A stretch of DNA of 64,000 nt, from assembly GCA_016124205.1 (NCBI GenBank), contig WGOD01000002.1:1-64000 (forward strand), given 5' to 3'. Source of the stretch: Alphaproteobacteria bacterium. GTDB lineage: Bacteria; Pseudomonadota; Alphaproteobacteria; Caulobacterales; Maricaulaceae. A program made the translations under genes and the position numbers. Numbering within the stretch: position 1 is the first letter of the stretch; each line of letters starts with the position of its first letter. The notes under the pieces are model-generated. The model was not told where the DNA came from, ran no database searches, and saw nothing but the letters and a program-made list of their open reading frames with translations. Positions 25,812 to 35,389 of the stretch are shown piece by piece.

Positions 25812-27902
25812 ATGACCCGCTTTTATTGCCTGTCGGTCAGCGCCCTTGCGCTGACCGCCCTCTCCGCCCCTGCCCATGCGCAGGAAACCAATCCCCTGAC
25901 CGACGTGATCGTCGTTACCGGTCAGCGCCTTTCCACCGGGACCGACACGCTCGACCCGGGCGAGGAGCCGGCCGCCGGCCCCGATGCCGCGGCCCTGGCC
26001 GCGCGCCTGCCCGGCGCCGCCCTGATCGACAATGGCGGCCTTTCCGGCCAGGTGCAGTATCGCGGCCTGTTCGGCCCGCGCCTCAACATGCGCGTCGATG
26101 GCCAGCGCTTCGCGTCCGGCGGCCCGAATCTGATGGACCCGCCGCTCCACTACGCGCCGATGCCGCTCATTGCGGCGATCGAACTCGACCGCGGCGTCTC
26201 GCCGGTGTCCGAAGGCCCTGGCCTCGCAGGTGGTCTCGATGCCGTTCTGAAGTCGAGCGATTTCACCTCCGGCCCCGGCTTCACGCCGCACTGGGATGTG
26301 ATGGCGGGCGGAAATACCGCCGATGATTCCTGGATGGCGGGCGGTCTCGCCGCCGTCTCGAGCGACACGCTGCGCTTTCACCTGCTCGCCTCGCGAGAGG
26401 AAGGCGGCGACGTGTCCTTCCCCGGCGGCATTGTCGGCGGGACCGAACATGAGCGCAGCGTCTGGGGCGTCGGCGCGGGCGCGCGGATCGGGTCTAACGA
26501 ATTCTTCCTCGATGCAAGGCGGCAGGAAACCGGCCAGACCGGCAACCCGCCCTTCGCAATGGACATCCGATACTTCAACACCGACATCGCCCGCGCCGGC
26601 TGGCATGGCCGGTTCGGTGAGACGGACATCTCGCTGACTCTGTCGGGCGCGGACGTCGATCACGCGATGAACAATTTCACGCTGCGGCCGGCCCCGGCGA
26701 ACATGATGATGCGGCGCGAGACCTTCGCCTCCAGCGAATCGCGCTCCATCGACCTGCGGCTGTCGCATCCGCTGGCGGGCGGCACGATCAGCGCCGGAGT
26801 GGACCGGACCGAAGACACGCATGATGTGCGGATCACCAATCCGAACAATGCGAACTTCTTCATCAAAACGGTGAACGGCACGGAGATGAACCGCACCGGC
26901 GTCTTCGCCGAATGGGAAGGCCCGGCGCTGGGCTGGACGGTCGAAGCCGGGCTTCGCGCCGACTGGCACGAGGCGGTCGCCGGACTGTCCAGCGTCGGCC
27001 CCGCCGTGCCCGCGATGCCGGGCATGCTGGCGGCGGCGTTCAATGCCGGGCCGCGCGATCTGGACGACACTACGGTCGACGCGGCACTCCGCGCCTGGCG
27101 GCCGCTGAACGAGGCCGTCACCTGGCGGGTCACGCTGGCGCGCAAGACGCGGGCACCGGGCTATATCGAGCGCTTTGCCTGGCTGCCGACCGAGGCCAGC
27201 AGAGGTCTGGCCGATGGCAATGTCTATGTCGGCGACCGGGCGCTGTCGCCCGAAACCGCATGGATCGTCGAGACCGGGTTCGACATCTCGGGCGACAATT
27301 TCTACCTGCGCCCGACCGTCTTCTACCGGCAGGTCGACGACTACATCCAGGGTGTGCCGTTCGACGCCACGGTCGGCGTGATCGACACGCCGGTGGAGAT
27401 GGTCGCCTCGATGAATGGCGACCCGACCCCGCTGCGCTTCGCCAATGTCGATGCCCGGCTCTACGGGTTCGATCTCGATTTCGGATACCGGCTGTCTCCG
27501 GTCTGGCGGGTCGACGGGGTCGCGAGCGTCATACGCGGGGAACGCCGCGATATCGACGACAATCTCTACCGCGTGGCGCCGCCCTCGCTCACCCTCGCGG
27601 TGACGCGCGAGGCCGGGGACTGGTTCGTGACCGCTGAGGGCGTCGGCGTTGCGCAGCAAGACGATGTCTCGGGGACCAATTCCGAAGCCCCGACGGACGG
27701 CTACGGCCTTCTCAACCTGCATGCGGGTTGGGATGTGACCGATCAGGTTCGCCTGTCGGCCAGCGTGACCAATCTCCTCGACGCCGAATACGAGGAGCAT
27801 CTGTCCGGTTACAACCGCAACGCCTCCGGCGATGTCGGCTTGGGTCAGCGCCTGCCCGGCGCGGGCCGCGGTTTCGGCCTCCGGCTCAGCTGGCGGGGCT
27901 GA
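25812..27902 (+). CDS. TonB-dependent outer-membrane receptor
   Basis: A 696-residue receptor with signal peptide (ending PAHAQ, about residue 22). A TonB-box-like DVIVVTGQRL follows, then a plug domain (about 50-150) and a 22-strand beta-barrel ending in the aromatic/basic LRLSWRG with a penultimate-type C-terminus. It resembles the OprC/CopA copper-receptor type in style (NLMDPPLHY and MNFT-like segments), but the substrate is not established. Start at 25812 has GGAGG 9 bases before it. The preceding DUF2946-like gene supports a metal role. Confidence 0.88.
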   Translation: MTRFYCLSVSALALTALSAPAHAQETNPLTDVIVVTGQRLSTGTDTLDPGEEPAAGPDAAALAARLPGAALIDNGGLSGQVQYRGLFGPRLNMRVDGQRFASGGPNLMDPPLHYAPMPLIAAIELDRGVSPVSEGPGLAGGLDAVLKSSDFTSGPGFTPHWDVMAGGNTADDSWMAGGLAAVSSDTLRFHLLASREEGGDVSFPGGIVGGTEHERSVWGVGAGARIGSNEFFLDARRQETGQTGNPPFAMDIRYFNTDIARAGWHGRFGETDISLTLSGADVDHAMNNFTLRPAPANMMMRRETFASSESRSIDLRLSHPLAGGTISAGVDRTEDTHDVRITNPNNANFFIKTVNGTEMNRTGVFAEWEGPALGWTVEAGLRADWHEAVAGLSSVGPAVPAMPGMLAAAFNAGPRDLDDTTVDAALRAWRPLNEAVTWRVTLARKTRAPGYIERFAWLPTEASRGLADGNVYVGDRALSPETAWIVETGFDISGDNFYLRPTVFYRQVDDYIQGVPFDATVGVIDTPVEMVASMNGDPTPLRFANVDARLYGFDLDFGYRLSPVWRVDGVASVIRGERRDIDDNLYRVAPPSLTLAVTREAGDWFVTAEGVGVAQQDDVSGTNSEAPTDGYGLLNLHAGWDVTDQVRLSASVTNLLDAEYEEHLSGYNRNASGDVGLGQRLPGAGRGFGLRLSWRG

Positions 27903-28016
27903 CGGTACTGGCACCCCCGGGGCGGCGATCACGCCGTCCGGGGATTGCCGGGGCATTCTGCGTTTGAATTCGAGCCACCGGATCGAATTTTCTGCCTTCG
28001 GCAGACCAATCGCGAA

Positions 28017-28103
28017 TGGTGCGGGCGGCCGGGATCGAACCGGCATGACCTTACGGCCGAGGGATTTTAAGTCCCTTGCGTCTACCAATTCCGCCACGCC
28101 CGC
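28017..28103 (-). tRNA. tRNA-Leu (anticodon TAA)
   Basis: Read on the minus strand this 87-base cloverleaf begins GCGGGCGTGGCGGAATTGGT and ends CGCCCGCACCA with encoded CCA. The 7-bp acceptor stem is perfect. The anticodon stem-loop GGGACTTAAAATCCC gives anticodon TAA. A long variable arm (around CGGCCGTAAGGTCA) is typical of class II tRNA-Leu, and the T-arm GGTTCGATCC is canonical. No integrase or duplicated tRNA end is nearby. Confidence 0.95.
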
Positions 28104-28253
28104 ACTGGCGCGGACTCTTACCGGAAAACGCCGCGGCGCCTAGCGGCGGGCGCGCCACTTTCCACGCCCGATTGCAGACCCGTCGACCGGATTACCGCCG
28201 CGTGTCCGATTTTTAATTCAGTATATCTAGTTTTTTTGATTATTCGTCCGGGC

Positions 28254-28886
28254 ATGATCGACATGAAAGCCGCCCCACGGCACACCGCCCACCCCGCCTC
28301 CGACGAGGCGGATCAATATTGGGTCCTGCGCGAGGACCAGATCGATTGCCTGTCCTCCGCCGTGCGGATGACGCTGATCGACCGGCTCGCTGTCGATGGA
28401 CCGATGAGCGCGGAGGAGATCGCCCGCGCGATCAGCCTGAAACCCACCGCCGTCTATCACCACCTCGCCAAGCTGACGCGTTGCGGCCTGGTATTGGAAG
28501 CCGGCAAGCGCACCCTGCCCGGCGCGAAGAAGCCGCAACTGCTCTACAACACGCCCTCACCCAAAATGCGCCTGATGGGCGCGCTGAACACGCCGGAACT
28601 GGCACCACGCGTTCTCGGCTGCGTCACGGCCACCTTGCGACAGGCGGACCGGGATTTTACCGCAGGGCTCAATATGGGCTCGGCCCAGACCGATGGAGCG
28701 CAACGCAATCTCGGCTTTTTCCGCCTCGCCGCGCGGCCGAACGCCGCGACGCTGGAAGCGATCAACGACCATCTCTGGGCCATTGCCGAACTGATGTGGC
28801 AGGCCGGCGACGAGGGCGGACCGCCGATCTCGCTCGCCTGGTCGATGGCCCCCCTGCCCGATCCCGAACGTCAAAGCGGCGAATAG
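28254..28886 (+). CDS. ArsR-like winged HTH protein
   Basis: A 210-residue protein with an N-terminal winged helix (about 25-95): SSAVRMTLIDRLAVDGPMSA, then KPTAVYHHLAKLTRCGLVLE and a basic wing with KKPQLLYNT. The rest (about 100-205) is an undefined helical domain with no metal-binding Cys pair. An AT-rich stretch (28210-28245) with TATATC looks like a promoter. It would leave the earlier ATG at 28236 with no leader, so 28254 (or 28263) is preferred. Target unknown. Confidence 0.75.
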   Translation: MIDMKAAPRHTAHPASDEADQYWVLREDQIDCLSSAVRMTLIDRLAVDGPMSAEEIARAISLKPTAVYHHLAKLTRCGLVLEAGKRTLPGAKKPQLLYNTPSPKMRLMGALNTPELAPRVLGCVTATLRQADRDFTAGLNMGSAQTDGAQRNLGFFRLAARPNAATLEAINDHLWAIAELMWQAGDEGGPPISLAWSMAPLPDPERQSGE

Positions 28887-29004
28887 GACGGGCAAAGGCT
28901 GCGGCGTGTGCCGCAGCCTTCACCACCCCGGGAGCTCGCGAGGAGCCTGGGCCCTGTCCCCGGACGAACGTTCGAAGGCCGTCCGCCCAATCCCGGGGCC
29001 GTTC

Positions 29005-30909
29005 CTACCGCGCGTCGGACTGCATGCCCGGCTTGGTCGTGCCGAGCGCCATGCGGCCCGCGGCGGCGTTCACCAGCTCAACGAATTCGGCGCGGTGGCC
29101 GTACTCGTCCTCACCGAGTGCCAGTGCGGCTTCCTCGGCGACGTAGTCGAAGGTGAAGTCCTCGTTCGCGATCCACGGATCCTCGCGCAGCATCTGGGCG
29201 AAGCCCGCGACCAGAACCGAGAAACGCACATCGTCCGACGCGTCCGCGAAGGCGCCGACAGCGTTGTCGTCCGTCACCGGCTGCTCGATCAGGATGCTCT
29301 CGTCCTCGCCCGGCCGCTTGTAGCGGATGCGGACGAAGGCGTACTCGCCATCGGTCGAGGCGTCCGGCTGGGCATCGCCATAGCGCAGCGGATCGTTGAG
29401 CAGACCGTCCGAATCCGGGGCCGCGATCTCGTAGATCGCGGTCACGGAATGGCCCGAGCCGATCTCGCCGGCATCGACCGCGTCATTGTTGAAGTCCTCA
29501 CGGCGCAGAAGACGCGTTTCGTAACCGACCAGGCGGTATTCGCCGACGCGGGCCGGATTGAACTCGACCTGGATCTTCACATCATTGGCGATCGGGAAGA
29601 GGGCGGAGAAGCTCTCCTCCACCAGGAAGCGGCGGGCCTCCCGTTCGCTGTCGATATAGGCCGCGATGCCATTGCCGTTCTGGGCGATCGTCTGCATCAG
29701 CTGGTCATTGTAATTGCCCTCGCCGAAGCCCATCACCGACAGGTAGACGCCGCTTTCCCGCTCGCGGGTCACGAGGTCTTCCAGGCTTTCGTCACGCGTG
29801 ACGCCGACATTGAAGTCGCCGTCGGTCAGCAGCATCACGCGGTTGATCGCGCTGTCGTCGAAATTGGCCCGGGCGAAGTCGTAGGCGAGCTGGATTCCGG
29901 CCCCGCCTGCCGTCGATCCGCCGGCGTCGAGCATGTCGAGCGCGGCGTGGATGCATTCGCGGTCGGCCGCGCGGGTCGGCTCGAGGATGGCTCCGGCCGC
30001 ACCGGCATAGACGACGATGGAGACCCGGTCCTCCGGGGCCAGCGTGTCGGTCAGCATGTGCATGGCGCTGACGGCGAGCGGCAACTTGTCCGGCGCCGAC
30101 ATGGAGCCCGACACATCGATCAGGAAGACGAGGTTCGCGCCGGGGCGCTCGGTCTCGGGGATGTCATAGCCCTGGATGCCGATATGCATCAGCTCGGTAT
30201 CGGCATTCCACGGGTTCGGCAGGACGGTGACGTTCGCGCCGAAGGGCGTGTCCATGCTTTCCGGCAGCGGGTAATCGTAGGTGAAGTAGTTCACCATCTC
30301 CTCGATCCGCACCGCGTCCGTCGGCGGCAATTCGCCCCGATTGAGGAAGCGGCGGACATTGGAATAGCTCGCCGTATCGACATCGATGGAGAAGGTGGAG
30401 ACCGGGTCCTCGCTCGTCACCGCGACCGGGTTGATTTCGACATCCTCATAGCGCTCGCGGTCGATATCGCCGGGCATGGGTTGGGGCGGTTGCTGGGGCG
30501 GCAATCCGGCGACCGGCGAGTTGCTGGTCAGCTGCCCTGTCGCGATACGGCTACCCGTCACGATAATCGCATCGCCGGGCAAGCCTGCCTCGGCCTGAAC
30601 CTCCGGTGAGGATGGTGGCGGCGGAGGAGGAGGGGGTGGCGGAGGTGGTGGCGGGGGCGGCGGCGGCGGCGGAGCGGGTGGCGGCGGTGTCGCACCGTAG
30701 CTGGGTTGGAGAAGACCGCCACGACCGCGGCCAGCGTAATCCTCTTCGTCGTCATAGCCGCGATGCGCGACCAGGGTCGGGCAGCGGGCGAAGATGTCTT
30801 CGGCATCAGCCGCAGGACGACGGTCCTGTGCCGCGGCCATCGGCGCGGCGGGCAGCGTCGTCAGCGCGATCGCGCAGGCGGCGGCTCCGCTCAAAAGTCG
30901 GCGTTGCAT
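29005..30909 (-). CDS. von Willebrand factor A protein (YfbK-like) with polyproline and TonB-receptor-like motif
   Basis: A 634-residue exported protein. The signal peptide ends MAAAQ (about 28). Residues 75-99 are 24 prolines broken by one Ala. DAIIVTGSRI (113-122) follows, closely resembling the N-terminal motif of TonB-dependent receptors. Then come a YfbK-type N-terminal domain (about 155-255), a vWA domain with complete MIDAS DVSGS (D265, S267, S269), and a DUF3520-like C-terminal domain. No barrel is present. YfbK-like proteins are periplasmic and little understood. It appears monocistronic. Confidence 0.85.
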   Translation of the reverse strand: MQRRLLSGAAACAIALTTLPAAPMAAAQDRRPAADAEDIFARCPTLVAHRGYDDEEDYAGRGRGGLLQPSYGATPPPPAPPPPPPPPPPPPPPPPPPPPSSPEVQAEAGLPGDAIIVTGSRIATGQLTSNSPVAGLPPQQPPQPMPGDIDRERYEDVEINPVAVTSEDPVSTFSIDVDTASYSNVRRFLNRGELPPTDAVRIEEMVNYFTYDYPLPESMDTPFGANVTVLPNPWNADTELMHIGIQGYDIPETERPGANLVFLIDVSGSMSAPDKLPLAVSAMHMLTDTLAPEDRVSIVVYAGAAGAILEPTRAADRECIHAALDMLDAGGSTAGGAGIQLAYDFARANFDDSAINRVMLLTDGDFNVGVTRDESLEDLVTRERESGVYLSVMGFGEGNYNDQLMQTIAQNGNGIAAYIDSEREARRFLVEESFSALFPIANDVKIQVEFNPARVGEYRLVGYETRLLRREDFNNDAVDAGEIGSGHSVTAIYEIAAPDSDGLLNDPLRYGDAQPDASTDGEYAFVRIRYKRPGEDESILIEQPVTDDNAVGAFADASDDVRFSVLVAGFAQMLREDPWIANEDFTFDYVAEEAALALGEDEYGHRAEFVELVNAAAGRMALGTTKPGMQSDAR

Positions 30910-31028
30910 GGTGGTGTCCCTTCCCTGTCTGTCCCCGCAGGACCGGAACGTTAAACCGGATTCGTGCGACAGACAGGCGGAATCGGGGCGATTTGAAGAG
31001 AAATGCGGCGGGCTGCCGTATTTGTTGC

Positions 31029-31095
31029 GTCATTCCGGCGAAAGCCGGAATCCAGTTGCACCGCCGCTTTGGATCCCGGCTTTCGCCGGGATGAC
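31029..31095. repeat. Double-hairpin intergenic repeat, family A, copy 1
   Basis: Two hairpins, ATTCCGGC-gaaa-GCCGGAAT (31032-31051) and ATCCCGGC-tttc-GCCGGGAT (31073-31092), are bracketed by GTCAT and ATGAC. So the whole 67-bp element is also palindromic. A similar element is at 41186-41251. It lies between the vWA and molybdopterin-binding-domain genes. Confidence 0.8.
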
Positions 31096-31097
31096 AG

Positions 31098-31871
31098 TTA
31101 GTCCGAAATCCGCGCCGGAGTGCCACCCGCCTCGCGGACCATGGCTTCGAGCGCCTGCGCGACGGCTTCCAGTTCACCTTCATCCGTCGACCGGGCCACC
31201 AGATTGGTGCCCCGCTTGATCGACCCGCCAGGCTGTTCGACGAAGAAGGGGTAGGAGCCGAGCGAGACGCCGGGATGGCCTGCCTGAAGGGCGCGCAGCG
31301 CATCGGCGATATCCCCTTCCCTGAGGCCTCCGGCCGAGACGGTGACGGCATGGGTGACCGCGCCGCGCGTCAGGCGGGGCGCAATGTCTTCCAGCATGCC
31401 GCGGGCGATCTTCGGCACGCCGGCCATCACAAAGACATTGCCGATCTGGAAGCCCGGCGCGCCGGTCACCGGATTGTCGACCAGCGTCGCGCCGTCCGGG
31501 ATGCGCGCCATGCGGCGGCGGCTCTCGGTCAGCGGCGTATCGGTCTTGGAATACCACTCGTCGAGGATGGCCATCGCGTCGGCCCGCTCGCCGATATGAA
31601 CGCCGAACGCCTTCGCCACGCTGTCGGCGGTGATGTCATCATGCGTCGGGCCGATGCCGCCCGTGGTGAAGACATAGGTGCAGCGCGCACGCAGCGCATT
31701 CACCGCCTCGACGATGTGGTCTTCCTCGTCGGATACCGTCCGGCACTCGACGACCGGAATGCCCAGCGGCGCGAGGAATTGCGCGATCTGCTGCAGATTG
31801 ATGTCGCGCGTGCGGCCCGACAGCAATTCATCCCCGATCAGTACCACGCCCGCCGTCACCCGTTCGCTCAT
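31098..31871 (-). CDS. CinA/MoaB-like molybdopterin-binding domain protein
   Basis: A 257-residue protein with one MoCF_biosynth domain (about residues 6-170): GVVLIGDELLSGRTRDIN and the substrate loop TTGGIGPTHDDIT are complete. It resembles the N-terminal half of CinA. The C-terminal amidohydrolase domain of full CinA (about 160 residues) is absent, and the rest is a short alpha/beta tail. Related proteins hydrolyse ADP-ribose or NMN-type products, but its function is unproven. It ends 3 bases from a family A repeat. Confidence 0.85.
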   Translation of the reverse strand: MSERVTAGVVLIGDELLSGRTRDINLQQIAQFLAPLGIPVVECRTVSDEEDHIVEAVNALRARCTYVFTTGGIGPTHDDITADSVAKAFGVHIGERADAMAILDEWYSKTDTPLTESRRRMARIPDGATLVDNPVTGAPGFQIGNVFVMAGVPKIARGMLEDIAPRLTRGAVTHAVTVSAGGLREGDIADALRALQAGHPGVSLGSYPFFVEQPGGSIKRGTNLVARSTDEGELEAVAQALEAMVREAGGTPARISD

Positions 31872-31931
31872 ATCCCGCCTCCTCTTCCGGAGACGGGATA
31901 TGACGCAGGCGAGCGCGGGTGACCAGTGGCG

Positions 31932-34900
31932 TTATTCGGAGACCGTACGGATGGCGACTGAGGCGGAACCGGCTGTTGCCGAGATCATGGGGTTATAGGC
32001 GCCGAACATGATCCCGTAGCGATTGACCGCCGGATTGAGGGGCACCGGGTCCGTCCCGGAAGACACAAAGACCGTAAAGGTTCTGACTTGCCCGCGCGCA
32101 AACTCGCGTTGCAAGGCCTGGACGCGATCCGTTACGCAAACACCTGTCGCAGGGTCAGTTTCGCAAAAATTCCCAAGTACGTCGCCGCCCCAACGGCGCG
32201 CATCAATCCGAATGTTTCCGGGCCCCCCGGCATTGATGACTGCAACAGCAAACGCGCTTGTTCGCCCGACTTCGAGATCGAGAATGCCATTCCCGGTCGG
32301 CGTGACCGCGATATTGATCAGATCTGGCCAGTTCATTGCCATGGTCGACAGTCTGAAGCTGCTAACGACGGTTCCGACGGGGGCGGTTTCGTTCGCGCAA
32401 ACGAACTCGATATTCATGTCGCGCATTTCGGTTTGCGACGAACGCATGGAGATCACAAAGGATTGGGACGTGCCTGGCGCAAGATTGACCGGCGTATCGA
32501 CCGTTCCTGTCGGTGTGTTCGTTGCCGGATCCGTGGTCTGATAATGAAACTCACCCGTGAAATCCGCAGGCCCGCGAATGACGCAGTCTTCGACCGTCCG
32601 ACCATATGATGCCGGGTTCGCAAGCGTGGCGAACGCGGTCGCCCATTCGCCGAACTGGACCGCGCGATTGTTCGGAACCAGCGCGGAACGCAGCGGCTCA
32701 GCCTGTTCTTCAGCTGGATACCAGTACAACGTCGCGGTCTCGCTTGTGGTCGACGATCCCGATTTCAAGACACCAAAATAAAGCGTTTCGCCTGCCTCAG
32801 CCGTCACACTCGTGGCATTGACCGGCGCGGCAGGGTCGTAGCTCCCGCGGCTGAACTGGCTCACCGGGTTCGGAAAGTCGAAGGCCTCCACGCGATAGGA
32901 TCCCGCCGTCGCGCGCGGCATAAAGACGAATCGCCCGCTGGCCGGCGCGGTCCAGCGGTACCAGACAGCTCCGCCCCGGATTTCGGATTCGTTGGAGTTG
33001 GTGGTGGCCCCGTTGACATCGACATCGACGCGGCCGCGCAGTCCCGCGATCTCGGTGGCGTTCGCAATATCGTCATTGGGAGGAGGGCCGGAAGGGGACC
33101 GCCGTGCAAACACGGCACCGGTTCCGAATTCGTCGTCGTCGTACCCGTCGACGGCAATGTGATAGGTCTGGCCCCCCGTCAAGGCGATCAACACGCTGGA
33201 CATCGTACCGCCCGCGGGATTGTCGTCGTTCGAACCAAGTTCCGAAAGCGTCGAGATCGACTGACCACCGTAAATCGAAAGAACCGTGTCAAAGCTCGCC
33301 TGATCGGTCGTGATCAGATAGGTCGCAGACTCGCTTGGACGCAGTGTCCACCAAAGTGACCGGGTGGCCGGTCGGCCCGCATGCGCGGGCTCATCTGCTT
33401 CCGCTGTTGCGAAGCGATTGGAAAAAGATGCGAGTCCACCGCGCGATCCAAGAAGAAATGCACTCGCCAGGTCGTCATTCGGTGGGAAGGGTTCAAGCAT
33501 CGCCAGATGCACAGGAACGGGCATGCGCGACGGCACGGTGTAAGATCCGAACCAGACCGCGGAGTGGTAATAGCCGATCCCCAATGCCTCTGGGTCCACG
33601 CTGACACGGACTGTTGCGGATTGGCCCGCCGCAATCGGACCCCCGATCACGGACGCGACGGTTCCGCCCACCGGGCTCCCGTTCACGACATGCTGGAACG
33701 TAATCCAGCTCGCGTCGGATGATACGATCCAGGAATCGTCCGAACCGGTCGTATTCGTGATGGTAAAATCGCGGTAGGGCGGCGCTCCCCCGTCCAGCTG
33801 GTGGTGTTCGAACTGGATCTGCGCTGATGTGTCGAGCGAAAGCGAGCCGAGTCTGTTTCCCTCATGGGGAGCGATGAGATCGGCAGCGCGGTTGATGCGG
33901 ATTACGAACCCTCGATAGGCACCGGGATCAGCCGCGACCTGAAGCGCAGACTCGACCTGATCGATGCTCGCATCCGGGTAGGCTTCCCTCAAAAGAGCGA
34001 TGGCACCTGCGACGTGAGGCGCGGCCATGGAAGTTCCGGTAAGCTCGACCGCTGCGTGACCAGCCGCGTTACCCCGTCCCGGGAAAGCCGACATGATATT
34101 GTCCCCGGGGGCCAGCAGATCACGCCAGAATCCTTCGTTGGAATAGGAGCCACGCGACCCCACGGCGATCGCCTCTGGGATGCAGGCTGGAAAGGACAAT
34201 GCGTCATCGAAGCCGTCGTTTCCGGTCGCGATGACGGTCGCGATTCCGGCTTCGCGAAGGGCGGTGATGATCTCCCGTCTCGGATCGTCAGTGCAGGACC
34301 ATGCAGACCGGCCACCGCCCAGGCTCATGTTGATCGACGCGACCGGTATTGTATTGCGCTGCTCATATAACCACTCGAGCGCGGCAATCTGATCGCTGAC
34401 ATAGCTCAGCACGCAAGGCGCGACCGGGCCGCAATACTGCGAAGAATTGAACCGCGAGAACACCTTAACGGCAACAATTTCAGCCGATGGGGCCATCCCG
34501 ATGAGCGTGAACCCGGCGATTGGGTGCGGAATCTGCCCGCCAACAGCTATTCCGGCGACGTGCGTCCCGTGTTCGCAGCCCGCAATGCCGGTTCCGTTCG
34601 GCGCGATGATTTCACAGTTGTCCCCCGCGAGTGCGACGAACGAAGACGCATTGCCGCCTGGACAAAGGCTGGTCGACTGACCGCTGACAGTCGAAGAAAA
34701 GCACGCCGAAGCGGCCACGCGACCGGTAAACATCTCGTGTTGCAGATCGACGCCTGTGTCGAGAATGGCGACGGCCGTTCCAACACCCCGGACGCCCCGG
34801 TTATGCATGTCGATGGCACCTGTGACCGCCGCACTCTGGTCCAGCAACGGTGCATCCAGCCGATCCTCCACGATCCGCGCGACACCGGGATCGTCCGAAA

Positions 34901-35258
34901 GGCGCGAGATCTCGTCGGCGCTCAGGATCATCGCCGCGGCCGGGGTATAGCGGAAGGCACGGGCCAGAACCGGTCCGTCCCCTTCAGCGTCGAGCGTGGC
35001 AAAGGTCGAAACCGGCCGGCCGAAGCTGCGCTGAAGTGCGCCGTTGCGGGCCTGTTCGATGAGAGCCGTGATCTCGTCATCGCTGGCGCCGCGTTCACGC
35101 GCATAGTCGACCGCCGGAACGGCAAATTCGACGATGACGCGCTGACGTTCTCCCGCGTCGAGACGCGCTTCGGTCGCGGGCTCCAATTCGACAGGCGTAG
35201 CGAAGGCCGCGGACGCAGTCGAAACCGCAACGAGAAAGGCAAGGGCAATTCGACGCAT
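31932..35258 (-). CDS. Secreted S8 family serine peptidase (subtilisin-like), large
   Basis: A 1108-residue exported protease. The signal peptide ends near SAAFA (20) and an inhibitor-like propeptide covers about 35-115. The catalytic domain (about 150-470) holds D167 (AILDTG), H233 (GTHVAG), oxyanion N347 (ATGND) and S410 (GTSMAAPHVAG). The long C-terminal part is beta-rich: a fibronectin-like stretch (about 490-590), two prepeptidase-like repeats with NDD (about 605-860), and an Ig-like tail. It has no LPxTG or autotransporter barrel. By eye its third-position GC is lower than its neighbours in places. Confidence 0.9.
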   Translation of the reverse strand: MRRIALAFLVAVSTASAAFATPVELEPATEARLDAGERQRVIVEFAVPAVDYARERGASDDEITALIEQARNGALQRSFGRPVSTFATLDAEGDGPVLARAFRYTPAAAMILSADEISRLSDDPGVARIVEDRLDAPLLDQSAAVTGAIDMHNRGVRGVGTAVAILDTGVDLQHEMFTGRVAASACFSSTVSGQSTSLCPGGNASSFVALAGDNCEIIAPNGTGIAGCEHGTHVAGIAVGGQIPHPIAGFTLIGMAPSAEIVAVKVFSRFNSSQYCGPVAPCVLSYVSDQIAALEWLYEQRNTIPVASINMSLGGGRSAWSCTDDPRREIITALREAGIATVIATGNDGFDDALSFPACIPEAIAVGSRGSYSNEGFWRDLLAPGDNIMSAFPGRGNAAGHAAVELTGTSMAAPHVAGAIALLREAYPDASIDQVESALQVAADPGAYRGFVIRINRAADLIAPHEGNRLGSLSLDTSAQIQFEHHQLDGGAPPYRDFTITNTTGSDDSWIVSSDASWITFQHVVNGSPVGGTVASVIGGPIAAGQSATVRVSVDPEALGIGYYHSAVWFGSYTVPSRMPVPVHLAMLEPFPPNDDLASAFLLGSRGGLASFSNRFATAEADEPAHAGRPATRSLWWTLRPSESATYLITTDQASFDTVLSIYGGQSISTLSELGSNDDNPAGGTMSSVLIALTGGQTYHIAVDGYDDDEFGTGAVFARRSPSGPPPNDDIANATEIAGLRGRVDVDVNGATTNSNESEIRGGAVWYRWTAPASGRFVFMPRATAGSYRVEAFDFPNPVSQFSRGSYDPAAPVNATSVTAEAGETLYFGVLKSGSSTTSETATLYWYPAEEQAEPLRSALVPNNRAVQFGEWATAFATLANPASYGRTVEDCVIRGPADFTGEFHYQTTDPATNTPTGTVDTPVNLAPGTSQSFVISMRSSQTEMRDMNIEFVCANETAPVGTVVSSFRLSTMAMNWPDLINIAVTPTGNGILDLEVGRTSAFAVAVINAGGPGNIRIDARRWGGDVLGNFCETDPATGVCVTDRVQALQREFARGQVRTFTVFVSSGTDPVPLNPAVNRYGIMFGAYNPMISATAGSASVAIRTVSE

Positions 35259-35389
35259 GAATGAGCTCTCCGACCGGCCCCCACACACTAGTCGCAGTGA
35301 CGGCGCTCGACAATTACCGGTTTAATTCATCATCCGGCTGGCAAGGCTCAGGAAATTTTGCCAAACCCGACGAAGCAAGGGAGTGCGTG

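Noticed and set aside
27991-28005. Terminator for tRNA-Leu (TCTGCC-ttc-GGCAGA)
   Set aside because: The hairpin is real but no T-run follows on the minus strand, so I do not call a terminator.
25752-28097. 781-codon frame on the minus strand
   Set aside because: It is fully antisense to the TonB receptor and the tRNA-Leu. Its Arg/Gly/Asp-rich product has no domain, as expected for a chance frame in GC-rich DNA.
28017-28103. Integration site for a mobile element at tRNA-Leu
   Set aside because: No integrase, phage gene or direct repeat of the tRNA end was found nearby. The neighbours are ordinary chromosomal genes.
28906-30609. 567-codon frame on the plus strand
   Set aside because: Antisense to the vWA gene, whose MIDAS and signal peptide show that the other strand is coding.
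30604-30695. GC-rich triplet run as a microsatellite or structural repeat
   Set aside because: It encodes the polyproline tract of the vWA protein in frame, with mixed Pro codons, so it is coding sequence.
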